Shown here one piece after another: positions 42,754 through 51,533 of a stretch of DNA of 64,000 nucleotides. The position numbers and the translations under genes were made by a program. Each line of letters opens with the position of its first letter. Within the stretch, counting starts at the first letter, position 1. Under the pieces are notes generated by a model. It made no database searches and was not told where the DNA came from. It saw nothing but the letters and a program-made list of their open reading frames with translations. The stretch spans positions 38,400 to 102,399 of the forward strand of contig NZ_AUMJ01000017.1 of the NCBI RefSeq assembly GCF_000430625.1. The letters are read 5' to 3'. Origin of the DNA: Aneurinibacillus terranovensis DSM 18919 (GTDB taxonomy: Bacteria; Bacillota; Bacilli; Aneurinibacillales; Aneurinibacillaceae).

Positions 42754-44932
42754 GCGCTTCTCCTCCATTACTTTTCGGCAGTCTGATTTCTACAGTCGTT
42801 CCGGATCCCGGCTGGCTGCTAAGTTGAATGCTTCCACCGAAACGCTTTACAATTCCGTAGCAAATCGACAAGCCCAGCCCTGTCCCTTTTCCCGGTGGTT
42901 TTGTTGTAAAGAAAGGGTCAAAGATTCGCGGTAAATCCGCTGCGGCAATCCCGGTGCCATTATCTTTAACTTCCACAACGATTTCATCATCGGACAGATT
43001 GCGTGTTTGAATCCAGATGGTTCCGTTTCCGTTAACTGCATCTACCGCATTTTTTAATAAATTAAGCAGCACTTGCTGGATTTCCCCTCCCGGAACGTGA
43101 ACAATCGGTGAGTCTGCCTCAAATTGTTTATTTACATTCACCTGTTCTTTTTTCACTTCATGCTGCAGCAATACCAGTGTATTATCAATGGTCTGATGAA
43201 TATCAACCGATTCGCTGTTTGATGACGACTGCCGGGAAAAGTTTAAAATCTGGGACGTAATATTTTTACATCGCATCACCTGTTCGGACATTGTATCGAG
43301 GTATCTCTCAATCTCACCGTCTGCTGCCAGATCAACCAGATTTTCCTCCTGCGTACGATCTTTTAAATCTTCCGCATAAATCGAAAGGATACCCAGCGGA
43401 TTGTTTATTTCATGGGCAATGCCGGAAGCCAGCAGTCCAATGGCGGCAAGCTTATCAGCCTGAACCATGGTCATTTCCATTTTTCGTTTTTCTGTGACAT
43501 CCTCAATAACTTCCAAATACGGTGAGCGCTCCTTTTCCGGAGATATCTTAAAAATCTGGTGACGATAAAAGCGTTTATCCCCGTTTTTATCTGTCCTGCT
43601 GCTTATTCTTTCACGTTCATCACCGGTCGCCATCTGCCGGACTATGACTGAGCATTCTTTGCATACATCACAATTTTCTCTCTCTGCATCTGCGCATAAA
43701 TCACCTATATAACCATACTTTTCCCCATACCATTCTTCCATTTTCCCGTTTGTCCAGCTTACATGGAAGTTTTCATCTATTAATACAAGACCCATTCCCA
43801 TTCCACTCACAACTAAATCAAGCCTCTTTTTTTCCTCAATTACTTCTTCTGTACGCTCTTTCAATTTTTCCGCCATTTCATTCATAGAGTTTGCCAGACT
43901 GCCGATTTCATCATTGGCCTTTACTTCAATCCGGGTAGCGAGATCTCCATTGGTAATACGCTGAATTCCCCGTTCGATTTTTTCAATTGGCCGGCTGAAA
44001 ATATGGGCAAATACAATACTGATGATGAAAACAAGCAACGCTATCAATAAAGTGAAAAGAAGAAGATTCGCCTGCAGCTGTTTAAAAGAAGCAAACGCCA
44101 CATCAACGGGCTGCTCAAGAACAATAAGCCAATCGGTACTTGGCACACGCTGCACATACCCGATAACAGGCTGGCCTTCCTTCGTGTTATACATTTGATA
44201 AACAGGCTGCGCGGCATTCAACGGAATCGTACGAAACTGTTCATAAACCCCACTGCTATCTATGACAGAAGAAAAGCCTGATTGGACGATTGGTTTCCCA
44301 TTTTGATCCATTACATACAGTGAAGAAGCATTATGCCGGGCACGGCTGATCAGTACATCAAATAACTGTCCCAGATTAATCTCTACAAGAATGCCCCCCG
44401 TTCTCCCAGAAGCCCCGTATCTTGGAATAGCCAGGCTTACCACCATTTTTCCATTCTTGTTCATCATTACAGGACTAATGTAGGTTTTTCCAAGACGCGT
44501 ATTGGCTAGAAGCTCATTGTTCTTTATTATCCCTAAATCCTGAGAAGTCACCAAAGACCAGCGATCGACTTTAAATCGTTCTTTCCCCCTTTCATCATAC
44601 CTCGTTACATTTTCCGCATACGGAATGTTTTTCAAAAAAGAGCTAAATAAATAGTACTCATCCTCCTCATCCCCAGTCGGACTATAGGATGCCATCGAAT
44701 CACGCAGTACATTCATTGTCTGAAACGTATGAGAGACAATCGTCTCTAGTTGATTTACACCATCTTCGACAAATAGCTTATTCGTTGTATTAATCGAATC
44801 TGTTAGCTTTTGCTTGCTAATGTAGATATTTACCGTTCCTAACAGAAAAAAAGGCACAATTGACATCAGCAAACCAAAGATTAGAATTTTCGTTCGTATA
44901 CGGACAAATCGATTCAGCATGCGCTTTATCAT
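42743..44932 (-). CDS. Membrane sensor histidine kinase with Cys-cluster PAS
   Basis: 729 residues. First membrane helix (~15-38), a large extracytoplasmic dCache-like domain (~40-280), second helix (~285-310), HAMP (~312-365, FSRPIEKIERGIQRITNGDLATRIEVKAND), a PAS domain (~375-480) that contains CADAERENCDVCKEC (Cys ~411-425), then HisKA with the phospho-His in IAHEINNPLG (~505) and HATPase (DNGTGIAA, GKGTGLGLSICYG). The outer domain should sense an extracellular ligand or a binding-protein signal; the Cys-rich PAS may hold a metal or redox centre. It overlaps the binding-protein gene by 4 bp (ATGA). Confidence 0.92.
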   Translation of the reverse strand: MIKRMLNRFVRIRTKILIFGLLMSIVPFFLLGTVNIYISKQKLTDSINTTNKLFVEDGVNQLETIVSHTFQTMNVLRDSMASYSPTGDEEDEYYLFSSFLKNIPYAENVTRYDERGKERFKVDRWSLVTSQDLGIIKNNELLANTRLGKTYISPVMMNKNGKMVVSLAIPRYGASGRTGGILVEINLGQLFDVLISRARHNASSLYVMDQNGKPIVQSGFSSVIDSSGVYEQFRTIPLNAAQPVYQMYNTKEGQPVIGYVQRVPSTDWLIVLEQPVDVAFASFKQLQANLLLFTLLIALLVFIISIVFAHIFSRPIEKIERGIQRITNGDLATRIEVKANDEIGSLANSMNEMAEKLKERTEEVIEEKKRLDLVVSGMGMGLVLIDENFHVSWTNGKMEEWYGEKYGYIGDLCADAERENCDVCKECSVIVRQMATGDERERISSRTDKNGDKRFYRHQIFKISPEKERSPYLEVIEDVTEKRKMEMTMVQADKLAAIGLLASGIAHEINNPLGILSIYAEDLKDRTQEENLVDLAADGEIERYLDTMSEQVMRCKNITSQILNFSRQSSSNSESVDIHQTIDNTLVLLQHEVKKEQVNVNKQFEADSPIVHVPGGEIQQVLLNLLKNAVDAVNGNGTIWIQTRNLSDDEIVVEVKDNGTGIAAADLPRIFDPFFTTKPPGKGTGLGLSICYGIVKRFGGSIQLSSQPGSGTTVEIRLPKSNGGEAHAF

Positions 44933-45933
44933 TTCTGTTCCTCTCCGGACGAACCATAAACAAACGTCCGCTGTTGTTCATTTAATACAAGGCCTATTTC
45001 ATGTATCGCCGCCTGGTTAACAGACAGTTTAATTTGATTAGGCGTTTCTACTCTAACAACTGTATCATGGTGCCCACTCAACATTCGCGCCGTGAGGGAG
45101 GCTGCCTGTCTCCCCTGCTCCACAAACGATATCCCGTAGGCGGCAAACAGTCCATGCTGTACCTGTTCGGGATAAGAACCCATCACAAACAATCTTTTTT
45201 CTTTTAAGATGGGTAAGCTTCTCGTAATTGCGTCTTCAAGCAAATAGCCAGGAAGCGGAAGCAATGCGCTGTATTGACCCGGTTGTATATGCATGAGCAA
45301 ATCGCGAAGTTCTTCATTGGATGAAACCTTTTTGATTTCAATATTTAATCCGAGACGTGAAGCTGAGGCTGATGCCTTTTGGATTGCAGTCTCAGTAAGC
45401 AGAGCTTTAGTATCGCCAATGACGAGCAATGTTTTGGGGTGAGAAATAATATGGATAAGCACTTCCATCCGTTTTCCAATCAATTTTAGCTGTCCGTTAT
45501 CAATTCCCGTAACTTCTCCCGTATGCACATCCTGCATCATTCCCCATTCAGCAGGTGATGCGATACCTATGAATACAATCGGAATGTTCCGGCTTTGTCC
45601 CCGGACCATTTCTGTTTCTCTTGCTCCAGTCGTCACAATAAGATCCGGCTTTTGCTTTATTAAATTCCCAACGAGCTCCTGCTCCTTATTTGAATCGGCC
45701 TTTTTAAGATCAGCCATTACGTATTGAATATTCTCTCCTTCGTGCCAGCCAAGCTCTTCCATACCCGACATAAAGCCGGTTACTTTATCAAAACGCCCTT
45801 CATTCGCGATAATAATGCCGACTTTATACACCTTCTCCTTAGAAGATTGATTAAAAAAAAGAAAGAAACCTAGAATACAAATAAATGCTAAACAAGCTAT
45901 GAACGCTCCCTTATAGCGGGTAATCATCTCCAC
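44929..45933 (-). CDS. Membrane-anchored ABC-type substrate-binding protein (PF04392-like)
   Basis: About 334 residues. An N-terminal hydrophobic anchor (GAFIACLAFICILGFFLFF) is followed by a periplasmic-binding-fold domain with VYKVGIIIANEGRFDKVTGFMSGMEELGWHEG, QKPDLIVTTGARETEMVRG and VFIGIASPAEWGMM. This is the tryptophan/tyrosine-type ABC_sub_bind family. No ABC permease or ATPase genes are nearby; instead it is co-translated with the kinase, so it probably serves as a ligand sensor for it. GTG 45933 is used: the longer frame starts in a G-rich ribosome site. Confidence 0.82.
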   Translation of the reverse strand: MEMITRYKGAFIACLAFICILGFFLFFNQSSKEKVYKVGIIIANEGRFDKVTGFMSGMEELGWHEGENIQYVMADLKKADSNKEQELVGNLIKQKPDLIVTTGARETEMVRGQSRNIPIVFIGIASPAEWGMMQDVHTGEVTGIDNGQLKLIGKRMEVLIHIISHPKTLLVIGDTKALLTETAIQKASASASRLGLNIEIKKVSSNEELRDLLMHIQPGQYSALLPLPGYLLEDAITRSLPILKEKRLFVMGSYPEQVQHGLFAAYGISFVEQGRQAASLTARMLSGHHDTVVRVETPNQIKLSVNQAAIHEIGLVLNEQQRTFVYGSSGEEQK

Positions 45934-46087
45934 ATGCCCAGCCCCCCCTCCTCCATAATACAGAACAAGCCAAAAAAAGAGCAATGAATTGTTCATCGCT
46001 CGAAATATCCTCTCTCTATCATAGTTAACGACAGTTCACGAATATAAGCAGGTGTAGTCCCCGCAACTAGGAAGAGCAAATATAAAT

Positions 46088-46108
46088 AAGCGGGTATAAA
46101 ACCCGCTT
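46088..46108 (-). terminator. Terminator of the DUF2933/multicopper oxidase operon
   Basis: AAGCGGGT and ACCCGCTT form a perfect hairpin with a 5-base loop. The complement strand continues ATTTATATTT. Confidence 0.7.
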
Positions 46109-46146
46109 ACATAAAGTGAGAAATTCGATTTTATTATCCGATCGCT

Positions 46147-46332
46147 TTAATGATGGTGATTTAAGTTGTTACCATCACTGCTGTGATTATGACCTGAATG
46201 GTTGTGCCCGAAAATATGCATCAGCGGACAAAGCAGAAATCCTGCGTATAGAAGCAGTGTCCATTTCCCAAGAGCGATACTTACGATCACACCTGCTATC
46301 ACTAAAAGGATCACGAGACGTTTGACTGACAT
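46147..46332 (-). CDS. Small His-rich membrane protein (DUF2933)
   Basis: 61 residues with two adjacent hydrophobic segments (LVILLVIAGVIVSIALG and WTLLLYAGFLLCPLMHIF) and a His-rich tail (GHNHSGHNHSSDGNNLNHHH). DUF2933 proteins are typically encoded with copper or multicopper-oxidase genes; the His tail suggests metal binding at the membrane surface. It lies 54 bp after the multicopper oxidase, same strand, with a GGGAGGGA ribosome site. Confidence 0.85.
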   Translation of the reverse strand: MSVKRLVILLVIAGVIVSIALGKWTLLLYAGFLLCPLMHIFGHNHSGHNHSSDGNNLNHHH

Positions 46333-46386
46333 AACAATCCCTCCCCCATCCCCAAATAGTCAATCCATCCCAGATAGGTTATTTGA

Positions 46387-47988
46387 TTATTCTTTAATCC
46401 CCGCTTTATCCACTCCGGCCGGCGTTTTATATCCGTCGTAGTGGACTACCGTAGCCATCCCTGTACTTGCATGGTGCAGGTCGTGACAGTGGAACATCCA
46501 ATCGCCCGGGTTATCAGCCTTAAAGGCTATTTCATATGTTTCATTTGGTTTCACATTTAGTGTATCTTTGATGATCGGAGAACCTTTTAACGGAACACCG
46601 TTTTTAGAAAGAACAATAAACGAGTGACCGTGTAAGTGCATCGGGTGATTTGCCTGCCCTTTGTTTTCAAATGTTACTTTTACCCAATCATTTTTCTTTA
46701 CATTTAACGGTTCAGTATTTGGAAAAGACTTGCCGTTAATGGTATACTTCATCCCCATATCCGAACTTTGATCCATCACATCCTGAAATACCATTTTATA
46801 TTCATCGTTGAATTTTTTAGGGATTGATATTTGTCCTTTTCCGTAAGTGGTAATATCGAATAACTGGGAATTCACTTTATCACTTTGAACAACCTGGTTA
46901 CTGTCTTGATTCTTAATCAAAATTTTTATATCTTTCGCAGCCGGCCGCTGTGTTCGATCCGAGATGACAAAGCCGGTTGAAGGTACTGTAAATTCAACAT
47001 CATATCGTTCACCGGGAGCAACTGGCAATAATTTGTTTTTTACTTCTCCGGGTTGTTGTATATCCTGCCCGTCTGTAGCAACCACTTTGTAGGCGATATT
47101 TCCAAAATCCATGAGACGAAGTTGATAGCCGGCGTTAATAAAGCGCAGTCTGACTTTATCGCCTGTTTTTACCTGTAGGGGTTCAATTAACGAACCTGAT
47201 TTTCCGTTAACAGTAAACAAATTATAGGAAGCCATATGGTCCATATTCATCATGCTTCCCATTTGTTTCTGTGACATGTTCTGCATGCTGTCATTGGACA
47301 TGCCCTGCATGTTACCGTTTGACATGTTTCCCATATTGTCATGAGACATATTCTGCATTTGAGAATGGTCCATGCCACTCATAGATTGGTCGTTCTTTGC
47401 AGTGCCTGTTTCCCATTCATCTAGCATGACTGTATAGTCTTTACTTACTTTCGGTTCATCTTTCTTTTCTACGATAAAGGCTCCATACAACCCTTTGTCA
47501 ATCTGGTTCACACTATCGACGTGGGAATGGTACCAGTACGTTCCAGGAATTGTTGCTTTGAAATCATAAGTGAAAGATTGTCCCGGTTTAATTGAGTTTT
47601 GTGAGAGTCCGGGAACACCATCCATTTGTGTAGGTACAGGGTATCCATGCCAGTGGATTGTGACATTTTTCTGCAATTCATTTTTTAAATGAACAACAAC
47701 TTCCTGGCCCTGTTTGACACGAATCTCCTTGCCTGGTACTGTACCACCATACGTCCAAACAGTCATCTTCACACCTTTTGCCAACTCCTGCTGGGTTTCT
47801 TTGGCCACCAGGTTTACAACAACCTTATTTCCTTCATCTTTAATACTTGCTAATGATTTTGCGGACTCTGTTGCTGCCGGTTTATCATTCGAAGCTTTGG
47901 CAGGTACGGATTCGGCTTTCGTTCCACATGCCGCTAAGAATAAACTACCTGCGAAAACGGAAGCTACCAGTAGGCTTTTTTTCTTCAC
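46387..47988 (-). CDS. Multicopper oxidase lipoprotein, CopA/CueO-like, Met-rich
   Basis: 533 residues. Lipoprotein signal (SLLVASVFAGSLFLAAC) then three cupredoxin domains. Copper ligands seen: HWHGYPVPTQMDG, YWYHSHVDSV, HPMHLHGHSF and HCHDLHHASTGM (type 1 Cys, His and Met). Between domains 1 and 2 is a Met/His/Asn-rich insert (~residues 199-245, repeats of MSNDSMQNMSQ-type) as in CueO, which binds Cu(I) for cuprous oxidation. It is probably a copper-detoxifying or laccase-like enzyme on the outer face. Starts at GTG with AGGATGAGG upstream. Upstream divergent gene is a two-domain oxidase, and downstream is DUF2933. Confidence 0.92.
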   Translation of the reverse strand: MKKKSLLVASVFAGSLFLAACGTKAESVPAKASNDKPAATESAKSLASIKDEGNKVVVNLVAKETQQELAKGVKMTVWTYGGTVPGKEIRVKQGQEVVVHLKNELQKNVTIHWHGYPVPTQMDGVPGLSQNSIKPGQSFTYDFKATIPGTYWYHSHVDSVNQIDKGLYGAFIVEKKDEPKVSKDYTVMLDEWETGTAKNDQSMSGMDHSQMQNMSHDNMGNMSNGNMQGMSNDSMQNMSQKQMGSMMNMDHMASYNLFTVNGKSGSLIEPLQVKTGDKVRLRFINAGYQLRLMDFGNIAYKVVATDGQDIQQPGEVKNKLLPVAPGERYDVEFTVPSTGFVISDRTQRPAAKDIKILIKNQDSNQVVQSDKVNSQLFDITTYGKGQISIPKKFNDEYKMVFQDVMDQSSDMGMKYTINGKSFPNTEPLNVKKNDWVKVTFENKGQANHPMHLHGHSFIVLSKNGVPLKGSPIIKDTLNVKPNETYEIAFKADNPGDWMFHCHDLHHASTGMATVVHYDGYKTPAGVDKAGIKE

Positions 47989-48209
47989 TTTCCCCTCATC
48001 CTTTCTTTAACAATTCTCTATTTATCATGCTCTATTTCTTTTATAGCAAAAGGTTGTGAAGAAACATTGAAGGTTAGTAAAAGACACAATTTTGCTAAAA
48101 ATACACGTGTACCTACATTTTTTATTCGGCGGTTTTGACCAAATATCTTTATAGTGAACCCCTGGTTAAATAATGAATAACATAAGGGTAAAAAAGTGGA
48201 GGTAGCGAT

Positions 48210-49130
48210 ATGCATACACCAAAAATTTTTGCTCCTAATTCTTATTTTGCTTCGTCAGAAATTATTGAAGGAGGCCGACGATTCTATATAACCGCCGAAC
48301 AGGTAAACCAACAATTGGTAAGGGATATCACGATACATGCATGGGGATTTAACGGTACTACTCCAGGACCTGTTCTGGTTGTATATGAGGGAGAAAGAAT
48401 TCAAATCGTTTTATATAACAAGTTACCTGAATCGACAAGTATTCACTGGCACGGACTTATTGTGCGTAACAATGTTGACGGAGTTCCCGAAATTGGTTCA
48501 GGTGTATCAGTTGGACCTGGAGAGTATTATGTATACGATTTCATTATCCAACAAACTGGGACTTTTATGTATCACGCACATGCTAATGATGCGAAACAAG
48601 AGATGATGGGCTTAGCAGGAATGCTAATTTCTTTACCTCATCACGAAAGCATGGTAGATCGGGAATATGTGCTTTTACTGCAGGAATGGAGCGTTCAGAC
48701 GGGAACCACGATGCAAGATATGATGTCCAAAAATAACAGAGAACAAGCATCAGAAAAGATTTATTCTATTGATCCAATGAGCATGGACTTTAATTACTTC
48801 ACCATAAACGGCAAGGCTTTTCCTGATACCCAAACAATGCATGTGAGATATGAGGAAAGAATTCGATTTAGAATAGGTAATCTAAGCATGAATTCTCATC
48901 CTATGCACCTACACGGTCATGTGTTTAATGTTACTGCTACAGATGGGTCCCCTCTACCAGTGCCTTATCATAAAACAACCATTAATGTCGCGCCCGGAGA
49001 AACATATGATATTGAGTTTTTAGCGAATAATCCAGGTATATGGGCATTTCACTGTCATAAACCTCACCATATCACGAATGAACATAAAACAAAAATGGGT
49101 GGAATGTTTACTACTGTTCGATACGTTTAA
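48210..49130 (+). CDS. Two-domain multicopper oxidase-like protein
   Basis: 306 residues, without a signal peptide and thus possibly cytoplasmic or spore-associated. Two cupredoxin domains: the N-terminal part has SIHWHGLIVRNNVDGVPEI and FMYHAHANDAKQE; the C-terminal part has HPMHLHGHVFNVTATDG and WAFHCHKPHHITNEHK-TKMGGM. The His/Cys pattern of type 1 and type 2/3 sites is present, but the Met axial ligand is not at the usual +10 of the Cys and may lie further on. Such small two-domain forms occur in laccase-like and nitrite-reductase-related proteins. GGAGG precedes the ATG. It is divergent from the 533-residue oxidase; a terminator follows. Confidence 0.87.
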   Translation: MHTPKIFAPNSYFASSEIIEGGRRFYITAEQVNQQLVRDITIHAWGFNGTTPGPVLVVYEGERIQIVLYNKLPESTSIHWHGLIVRNNVDGVPEIGSGVSVGPGEYYVYDFIIQQTGTFMYHAHANDAKQEMMGLAGMLISLPHHESMVDREYVLLLQEWSVQTGTTMQDMMSKNNREQASEKIYSIDPMSMDFNYFTINGKAFPDTQTMHVRYEERIRFRIGNLSMNSHPMHLHGHVFNVTATDGSPLPVPYHKTTINVAPGETYDIEFLANNPGIWAFHCHKPHHITNEHKTKMGGMFTTVRYV

Positions 49131-49136
49131 ATTTAA

Positions 49137-49161
49137 AACCCCAATCTAACAGATTGGGGTT
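49137..49161 (+). terminator. Terminator of the two-domain oxidase gene
   Basis: AACCCCAATCT and AGATTGGGGTT pair perfectly with a short loop. It is likely used from both sides (convergent neighbour). Confidence 0.8.
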
Positions 49162-49198
49162 CAGAATGCCGATAGCAGCTTTTTGTCTTCTCCTTCCA

Positions 49199-49516
49199 TT
49201 ACTTTTTAGCAGGAGCGCTGTTTGATTCTTTGTTTACCTCATCCATAACCTTTTTGCAGCTTTGAATCATTTCTTTTCCCTGTGGACCATTCATTATTTG
49301 CTTCATCATCTGTGCCATATCCTGCCCGGTCGCTTGATTCATCATCTGATTCATGTTCTGCCCGGTCATTTGGCTCATATCATATCCCATATGGCTGCTG
49401 CTTTGCACTGTGGGAGTAGAAGCGTTTGAAGCGAAAACGTTCGGAAGAGTCAGCCCGCCAATCACAACACCGGCAATCAAAGAGGGTACGATATAAAATA
49501 GTTTTTGTTTTAACAT
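49199..49516 (-). CDS. Secreted or membrane-tethered Met/Gln-rich protein
   Basis: 105 residues. A hydrophobic N-terminus (LFYIVPSLIAGVVIGGLTLPNVFA), a likely signal or anchor, is followed by a Met/Gln-rich stretch (YDMSQMTGQNMNQMMNQATG, repeats of MNQM and MAQM) and a Lys/Glu-rich tail with one Cys (QSCKKVMDE). Met clusters of this kind bind Cu(I); with multicopper oxidases on both sides it may be a copper carrier or buffer. No named domain recognised. Good GGAGAAG ribosome site. Confidence 0.7.
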   Translation of the reverse strand: MLKQKLFYIVPSLIAGVVIGGLTLPNVFASNASTPTVQSSSHMGYDMSQMTGQNMNQMMNQATGQDMAQMMKQIMNGPQGKEMIQSCKKVMDEVNKESNSAPAKK

Positions 49517-49611
49517 AACTTTCTTCTCCTTTCTTAATCTTTCTTACACTTTTATCATCGTTGAAAGGTATGAAGAATCCTTGATGTTTATATGGACAAA
49601 TGATGACAAAA

Positions 49612-49938
49612 TTAAAATATAAACCGCAAAACCATCATGGAAAGAATTCCCGTCACCACCGTTCCCAACAGGCTGCGTGTTATGATAGCGACTGCAAAAG
49701 TTGGTAATGCCGCTACCAATTCAATATTATTTTGAAAAGCTGAAGATTTCCCACCCGACATTAACAACTCTTGCCCTACCAAAGCGGCCATAACAGCAAT
49801 TGGAACATGTTTCAGCCAGCGCATCCCCCAATCAGGTAATTCTATACGGCTGAAAACCATAAGAGGAAGAACTCTTGGGATGAACGTTACAATAGACGAA
49901 CCTACAATAACAAAGAGGATATACCATCTTATCTCCAT
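49612..49938 (-). CDS. azlD: Branched-chain amino-acid exporter subunit AzlD
   Basis: 108 residues, four membrane segments, AzlD family: VIVTFIPRVLPLMVFSRIELPDWGMRWLKHVPIAVMAALV. AzlD works with AzlC as a branched-chain amino-acid (or analogue) exporter; the small subunit is required for activity. Start overlaps the azlC stop by 10 bp. It is the downstream gene of the azlCD operon. Confidence 0.9.
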   Translation of the reverse strand: MEIRWYILFVIVGSSIVTFIPRVLPLMVFSRIELPDWGMRWLKHVPIAVMAALVGQELLMSGGKSSAFQNNIELVAALPTFAVAIITRSLLGTVVTGILSMMVLRFIF

Positions 49939-50663
49939 TTTTCCATCACCATTCCTATCGTTGAACCTAAAATGGTAGCTACAATGACTCCTACACTCCC
50001 AGATGCAACCAAGCTCGTTGTCACAACAATGATTACAGCGCTTACCCCAACAACTATATCTACTACAATCTTTTTCCGGCTTGCCATCTGAAGAACCAGG
50101 AGTCCAATAAACATGGCTGGTAAAGCGAAATCGAGGCCAAATGCTTTAGGATTTTTAATCCATTGTCCTAAATAGGCCCCTGCAATATTTGCTGCGATCC
50201 AGTTTAAGTATGCCGTTATATTTAGACCAAACATCCATTTCTCACTGGCAGCTTTCTTGTTTGTTACCTTATTTATTGCAACACCAAATGTCTCATCTGT
50301 TAGCAGGCAGCCTACAAACATATTTTTCAGTGGAGAAAGATGCCGGAAATAGGGAGATAGAGCTGCACTAAGCAAAAAATGACGAAGATTAACAAAAAAA
50401 ATCGTAAAAATAATAGCCGGAACCGGGCTGGTTGCCGCAATCATTCCAGCAGCAATAAATTGAGCTGAACCGGCATAGAGAAGAATACTGATAAGGGCGA
50501 TTTCCGCTATGCTTAGCCCCGCGGTCTTCTCAACAACACCAGCGGCAAATCCAATACTTAAATAACCCAATAACGTAGGAACACAATCCTTCACCCCTTG
50601 TAAGAAACTTTCTTCTTCTATTACAGCGACGTGTGTTTCAATCTGAATGTTCTCTTGCGCCAT
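49929..50663 (-). CDS. azlC: Branched-chain amino-acid exporter subunit AzlC
   Basis: 244 residues, polytopic AzlC family: GVKDCVPTLLGYLSIGFAAGV, LYAGSAQFIAAGMIAA, FFVNLRHFLLSAALSPYFR and LTDETFGVAI. Together with AzlD it exports leucine-like amino acids and analogues (4-azaleucine resistance in Bacillus). The operon lies downstream of an XRE-cupin regulator on the same strand, 90 bp apart, so it is probably regulated by it. ATG of ATGGCGCAAGAG with GGGAGG upstream. Confidence 0.92.
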   Translation of the reverse strand: MAQENIQIETHVAVIEEESFLQGVKDCVPTLLGYLSIGFAAGVVEKTAGLSIAEIALISILLYAGSAQFIAAGMIAATSPVPAIIFTIFFVNLRHFLLSAALSPYFRHLSPLKNMFVGCLLTDETFGVAINKVTNKKAASEKWMFGLNITAYLNWIAANIAGAYLGQWIKNPKAFGLDFALPAMFIGLLVLQMASRKKIVVDIVVGVSAVIIVVTTSLVASGSVGVIVATILGSTIGMVMEKWR

Positions 50664-50752
50664 TTTATCCTCCCCATCTTTCTCTTTTTCTTATTTTTTG
50701 GTTTAAAATTGTCCAATATCTCAGTACGTGACCTTTCATAAAATGGGCGTCA

Positions 50753-51307
50753 TTAATTTGGATAATGAATAACAAGGAAACATTTAACCGTATCCGTGTT
50801 TGAATTTCGATAGATATGGGGTCTGCCTGCTTGAAAATGAATGGCACTGTCCTGCTTAACTACATAGGTTTCATATTCTATTAAGACCTCTAACGTACCC
50901 TCACAAACCATGATATATTCTTCTACACCTGCATGATGCGCCTCTGATTCATGGCTGCACCCCGGTTCAAGAACAATAGAGAAAATTTCAAACTGCTTTT
51001 TCGGTTCGAATGGAAAAAAAGGATATACGCGATATTTCCCATCGTTCTCTAAAATGGGAGCAATGTTGTCTGCGGAAATAACGGTGATAGATGGGGCTTC
51101 TTCTTCAATTAGGGAGGAGAAGGATACATGCAGTCCATTTGCAATCTTCCAAAGAGTCGTTACGGTTGGGTTCGACTCGCCCCGTTCAATTTGCCCTAAC
51201 ATCGCTTTGCTTACCCCTGTGATTTCTGCAACTTTATCTAAACTAAGATTTCTCTCTTTGCGTATTCGATTTAAGTTCTTACCGATATTAAGATTGATTC
51301 GATGCAT
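50753..51307 (-). CDS. XRE-family regulator with cupin domain (AzlB/SutR-like)
   Basis: 184 residues. Helix-turn-helix (~residues 5-60, LDKVAEITGVSKAMLGQIERGESNPTVTTLWKIA) and a C-terminal cupin (HAGVEEYIMVCEGTLEVLIEYETYVV, then DSAIHFQAGRPHIY). Third XRE-cupin of the window, but less like the other two. It stands just upstream of azlCD on the same strand. ATG 51307 is chosen for GGAGG 5 bases upstream; the longer frame has no ribosome site. The usual AzlB of Bacillus is Lrp-type, so the azlCD regulation here is different. Confidence 0.85.
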   Translation of the reverse strand: MHRINLNIGKNLNRIRKERNLSLDKVAEITGVSKAMLGQIERGESNPTVTTLWKIANGLHVSFSSLIEEEAPSITVISADNIAPILENDGKYRVYPFFPFEPKKQFEIFSIVLEPGCSHESEAHHAGVEEYIMVCEGTLEVLIEYETYVVKQDSAIHFQAGRPHIYRNSNTDTVKCFLVIHYPN

Positions 51308-51483
51308 ATCATCCTCCGGAAACATTCGGATCATTGTACGTTATACTATCCATATGTATATTATAAAATACATGATACATTGTTTCATAGCGGATGTCTA
51401 TGAGCGGGAGAATAAGAAATCCTCACGGGGAATTTATCGACTGAAATGTAAAACATATTTGACATCGAGACAGTTAACATGAT

Positions 51484-51521
51484 ACATTTTAAATGTAAAA
51501 CATGTTTTACATTTAAAATGT
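51484..51521. promoter_or_regulatory. 38-bp perfect palindrome, probable operator
   Basis: Positions 51484-51521 are identical to their own reverse complement over all 38 bases, centred on the CATG at 51501-51504. The core half-site TAAAACATGTTTTA is present; a degenerate second copy (AAATGTAAAACATATTTGACA) lies at 51444-51464. It overlaps the promoter/leader 13 bases before the XRE start, the classic place for an autorepressor site. Confidence 0.75.
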
Positions 51522-51533
51522 CAGAGGGGTATT

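Noticed and set aside
47240..47380. Tandem repeat encoding Met/Asn/Gln repeats, considered as a CRISPR-like or mobile repeat
   Set aside because: It is in-frame Met-rich coding repeat of the multicopper oxidase, as in CueO.
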